Part shown: positions 15,043 to 17,678 of the stretch, piece by piece
Layout: the number at the start of each line of letters is the position of its first letter
Position numbering within the stretch: position 1 is the first letter of the stretch
NCBI GenBank assembly: GCA_046727955.1
Contig: JBKPDO010000140.1
Coordinates: 1-17,678 of the forward strand
Direction of reading: 5' to 3'
Length of the DNA stretch: 17,678 nucleotides
Source of the DNA: DASVXQ01 sp046727955
GTDB lineage: Bacteria > Actinomycetota > CALGFH01
Made by a program: the position numbers and the translations under genes
The notes under the pieces: generated by a model
What the model saw: the letters and a program-made list of their open reading frames with translations, nothing else
The model's database searches: none
Told to the model about the DNA's origin: nothing

Positions 15043-16806
15043 ATGACCCTGACCGTGACGGACCTGTTTTGCGGCGCCGGCGGCAGCTCGCAGGGCGCCG
15101 AGGACGCCGGCACCCAGCTCGCGCTCGGCCTCAACCACTGGCGCCGCGCGATCGACACCCACGCGACCAACTTCCCGCACGCCGAGCACGACTGCACCGA
15201 CGTGTCGGTCTGCGACCCGCGCTACTACCCGACCACCGACCTGCTGATCGCCTCTCCCGAATGCACCAGTCACTCCTATGCCAACGGCGTGTCCCGCAAG
15301 CTCGCCCGCCGCTCGCTGCTCGAGGTGCCCGACCCGGCCGCCGAGCGCAGCCGGGCGACGATGTGGGACGTGGTCCGCTTCATGGAGGCCCACCGCTACC
15401 AGGCCGTCATCGTCGAGAACGTCGTCAACGTGCGCGACTGGGAGCTGTTTGAGCCGTAGCTGCACGCGGTCCGCTCGGTCCGGCCCGGCTACCACGCCGA
15501 GACGGTCTACCTCAACTCGATGGTGGCCTGGCCAACACCGCAGTCTCGCGACCGGCTCTACACGGTGATCTGGCGCAAGGGCGCGCCGCGGCCGCGGCTC
15601 CGCGTCGACGCGCCCGCCTGGTGCCCGACCTGCCAGAGCGTCGTCGCTGGCGTGCAGAGCTGGAAGAACCCGCGCCGCCCGTGGGGCCGCTACGCCCAGC
15701 AGTACTGGTACCGCTGCCCCGGGTGCACCGAGATTACCTGGCCGCTGGTCTACCCGGCCGCCACCGCGATTGACTGGACCCTGGACGCCCCCAGGATCGC
15801 CGACCGGCCAAGGCCGCTGGCCGCCAACACCCTCGCCCGCATCCAGGCCGGGCTGCGTCGCTACGCCGCCCAGCCGGCGCCGATGCTGGTCCGGGTCGCC
15901 GGACACACCTTCCAGCGGGAGGGCTCCACCTGCCGGGTCCGCCCCGTCGGCGAGCCGTTCCCGGTGCAGACCGGCACGCTGTCGGACGCCCTGGTGGTTC
16001 CCGTCAACGGCCACGTCGCCGACGAGGGCGGCACCGGCCGCCGCGTGCGCACGGTGGCCGAGCCGCTGGCCACCCTGACCGCCGACAAGGCGCTCGCGCT
16101 GCTCGTCACCGCCGGCGGCAGCTGGGCCGACTCCCGGCCCGTCAGCGACCCGGCGCCGACCCAGACCGCCCGGGAGGCGTGGGCGCTGCTGGTGCCGACC
16201 GAGGCCCGCGACGGCCTGCGGGCCCGCCCGGTGGGCGAGCCGCTGCGCACCCAGACCACCCGCGCCGAGCTCGGCCTGGCGGTCCTGCCGATCGTGGTCG
16301 AGGCGCGCCGCAACGCCACCGGCCGGGCCGTGGACGAGCCGCTGGGGTGCGTGACCGCCAAGGGCAACCACCACTACCTCGCCGTGCCGCCCGGGTTCCT
16401 GGTCGCCAACTACGGCAACGGGACCGAGGAGCACAAGAACGGGTGGGTCCGCGGCGTCGAGTGGCCCGCTGGCGCGATCACCACCAAGGACCACTACGCG
16501 CTGCTGGTGCCCTACAACCGCACCGGCAACCCGCGGCGCCCCTCCGAGCCGCTGCGCACCGTCACCACCCACGACCGCGAGGCGCTGGTCGACCTCGCCG
16601 ACCGGGTGGAGGACTGCGGCTTCCGGATGCTGCAGCCCGACGAGATCCAGGCCGCGATGGCGTTCCGCCAGGGCTACGTGGTGCTCGGCAACAAGCGCGA
16701 GAAGGTCGCCCAGCTCGGCAACGCCGTCACCCCGCCGGTCATGCGACTGCTGATGGGCCGCGTCATGGAGAGCCTCGGCGCTGGCCGGCATGTCAACGAA
16801 TCCTAA
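15043..16806 (+). CDS. C5-cytosine DNA methyltransferase interrupted by an amber codon
   Basis: ATG 15043 follows GTAGGAGAAGCG. Motif I is DLFCGAGGSS (7-16), motif IV LIASPECTSHS with catalytic Cys74, motif VI ENVV (125-128). Then codon 139 is TAG in WELFEP-stop-LHAVRSV, where relatives usually have Trp (TGG). The same frame continues with motif VIII QSRDRLYTV, a four-Cys zinc ribbon (CPTC, CPGC), a long repeat region and motif X LGNAVTPPV. The total would be 587 residues, and no ribosome site precedes the ATG at 15520. As written the gene yields only 138 residues. It would otherwise protect element DNA from restriction; the recognition sequence is unknown. It ends just before the third operator promoter. 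Confidence 0.9.
15919..16596 (+). repeat. Protein-level repeat array in the methyltransferase target-recognition region
   Basis: Seven diverged units of roughly 25-40 residues share R-x-V-x-EPL-x-T-x-T followed by a hydrophobic ALLV strand. Examples are RPVGEPFPVQT, RTVAEPLATLT, RPVSDPAPTQT, RPVGEPLRTQT, RAVDEPLGCVT, RGVEWPAGAIT and RRPSEPLRTVT. They sit between motifs VIII and X, where C5 methyltransferases carry their target-recognition domain. Confidence 0.75.
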
Positions 16807-16838
16807 CCATTGACAATTGGTATGCGTTGGAATAGGGT
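16806..16838 (+). promoter_or_regulatory. Third rightward promoter with shared operator
   Basis: TTGACA (16810-16815) and TAGGGT (16833-16838) are 17 bp apart. The -35 lies in ACCATTGACAATTGGT (16806-16821), with outer half-sites ACCA and TGGT. It overlaps the methyltransferase stop and precedes the last gene by about 27 bp. Confidence 0.7.
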
Positions 16839-16864
16839 CTCCGTGTCCCAAGCGAGGAGGGCAG

Positions 16865-17678
16865 ATGGGGGAGCAGTCGCCAAGCGAGCAGGCCACCGGG
16901 AGCCATCGTCCACCGGCGCGGCCGGTCATCGACGAGTTGAAGATCAAGCTGGCCACCGGCACAACCGCGTCGCCGGGTTCATCGCCGGCGTCCTCGAGCA
17001 GGTCGAGCGGTCGTTCCCGGACCGCGCGGCCGCCGAGCAGGAGGACCTGTCCGCGCCCGAGGCCGCTGCGCGATGGCCCGGAGCATCTACCAGCATGGGG
17101 AGGCCTTCTGCCACATGCGCTACCGCGCCGACGACGGCTCGCAGGAACTCTCGGTGGAACAGCCGCGACGGTGTGACTCCGTTCGTGATCAGCCTGCCGT
17201 CCGGCAAGCCGGCCACCCACGTCGACCGGCGCTTGGACCTCTGTGATCCCGCCTACGTGCCCGCGGTGGGGGAGTGGATCTTCGTCGACCTCACCCCCGA
17301 GCGGGCGCGCGAGCGGGCGCGGCAGGGCGCCGAGTGCTACTGGACCGACCCGGAGCCTCGCGTCACGGCGGAGCAGCAGTTCGGCTCGATCGAGCGGCTG
17401 GCTCGGATGCTCGCCAAGCGCGCGATGGAGCACCCGGGCGCGCCCGACCTCGTGCAGGTCACCGAGGAGATCCGCGAGCGCTTCCTGGCCGGGCATGGCC
17501 AGGCTGAGAACCCCGAGGCGGAGGCCCGAGCCGCTGCGGCCGGGGAAGCGTCCTGCGCCTCGGGCCACCCCGCCGGGGCGGCGGTCCCCCAGCACGGCCA
17601 CCACGAGGGCACACCCCCCGCCCCGGCTGGCCGTCCGCACGCCGCCCCGGCGGACCAGTCCGGGATCGGCTCTTCCCC
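16865..17678 (+). CDS. Unknown protein, frameshifted, runs off the right edge
   Basis: ATG 16865 has a strong ribosome site (GCGAGGAGGGCAG). The product starts MGEQSPSEQ and includes VIDELKIKLATG. Good composition then moves one frame back near 16955 (HNRVAGFIAGVLEQVERSF), one further back near 17068 (ARSIYQHGEAFCHMRYRADD) and returns near 17155 (GVTPFVISLPSGKPATHVD, GEWIFVDLTPERARE, ERLARMLAKRAME). From there it stays open to the window edge with a disordered Ala/Pro/His tail. The long middle frame is open from 16807 on, so only the first shift is forced and the other two rest on composition. No family was recognised. Confidence 0.5.

Noticed and set aside
15043..16806. Reassigned amber codon in the element
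   Set aside because: dnaB ends normally at TAG and no suppressor tRNA is seen, so a mutation or error explains the single amber codon better.
14692..17640. 982-codon open frame on the minus strand
   Set aside because: It lies antisense to dnaB and the methyltransferase, whose motifs are unmistakable. Its composition is GC-driven and it has no domain.

Overview
The window is very GC-rich DNA with GTG/TTG starts and strong GGAGG-type ribosome sites. This suggests a high-GC actinobacterium; the species cannot be named from the sequence. Two regions are present.

Positions 1-4250 look like chromosome or accessory DNA. They hold a gene tail at the left edge, a degenerate tRNA-Phe-like sequence, a 49-residue zinc-finger protein, a two-helix membrane protein with a coiled-coil tail, an RsbW-type anti-sigma kinase, and three tightly packed small unknown genes. 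About 4.1 kb of this region is bracketed by an imperfect 214-bp inverted repeat (138-351 and 4037-4252). The right copy supplies the stop codon of the next gene.

Positions 4250-17678 look like the early and replication region of a temperate actinophage or related integrative element. A leftward XRE repressor faces a rightward block of eight short, mostly ATGA-coupled genes: a Cro-like XRE protein, an excisionase-like HTH protein, unknowns, a coiled-coil protein and a winged-helix protein. Next comes a replication block: a RadD-like superfamily 2 helicase carrying two inteins, two paralogous initiator-type HTH proteins (one fused to an HNH nuclease, one with six dyad iterons inside its coding sequence), a DnaB-like helicase and a C5-cytosine methyltransferase. 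No integrase, terminase, capsid or tail gene is visible.

Three rightward promoters share an almost identical TTGACA box overlapping a 16-bp imperfect palindrome (4976, 8127, 16806). A fourth copy lies reversed in the repressor leader (4844). This outlines a one-repressor regulon over all modules.

A striking feature is the number of broken reading frames: single-base shifts in the 5922 gene, in the helicase (one in the N-terminal extein, one in intein 2), between the initiator and its likely C-terminal domain, and up to three in the last gene, plus an in-frame amber codon in the methyltransferase. Either the element is decaying or the sequence carries uncorrected indels. The sequence alone cannot decide, though the good preservation of protein on both sides of each break favours recent events or sequencing error.
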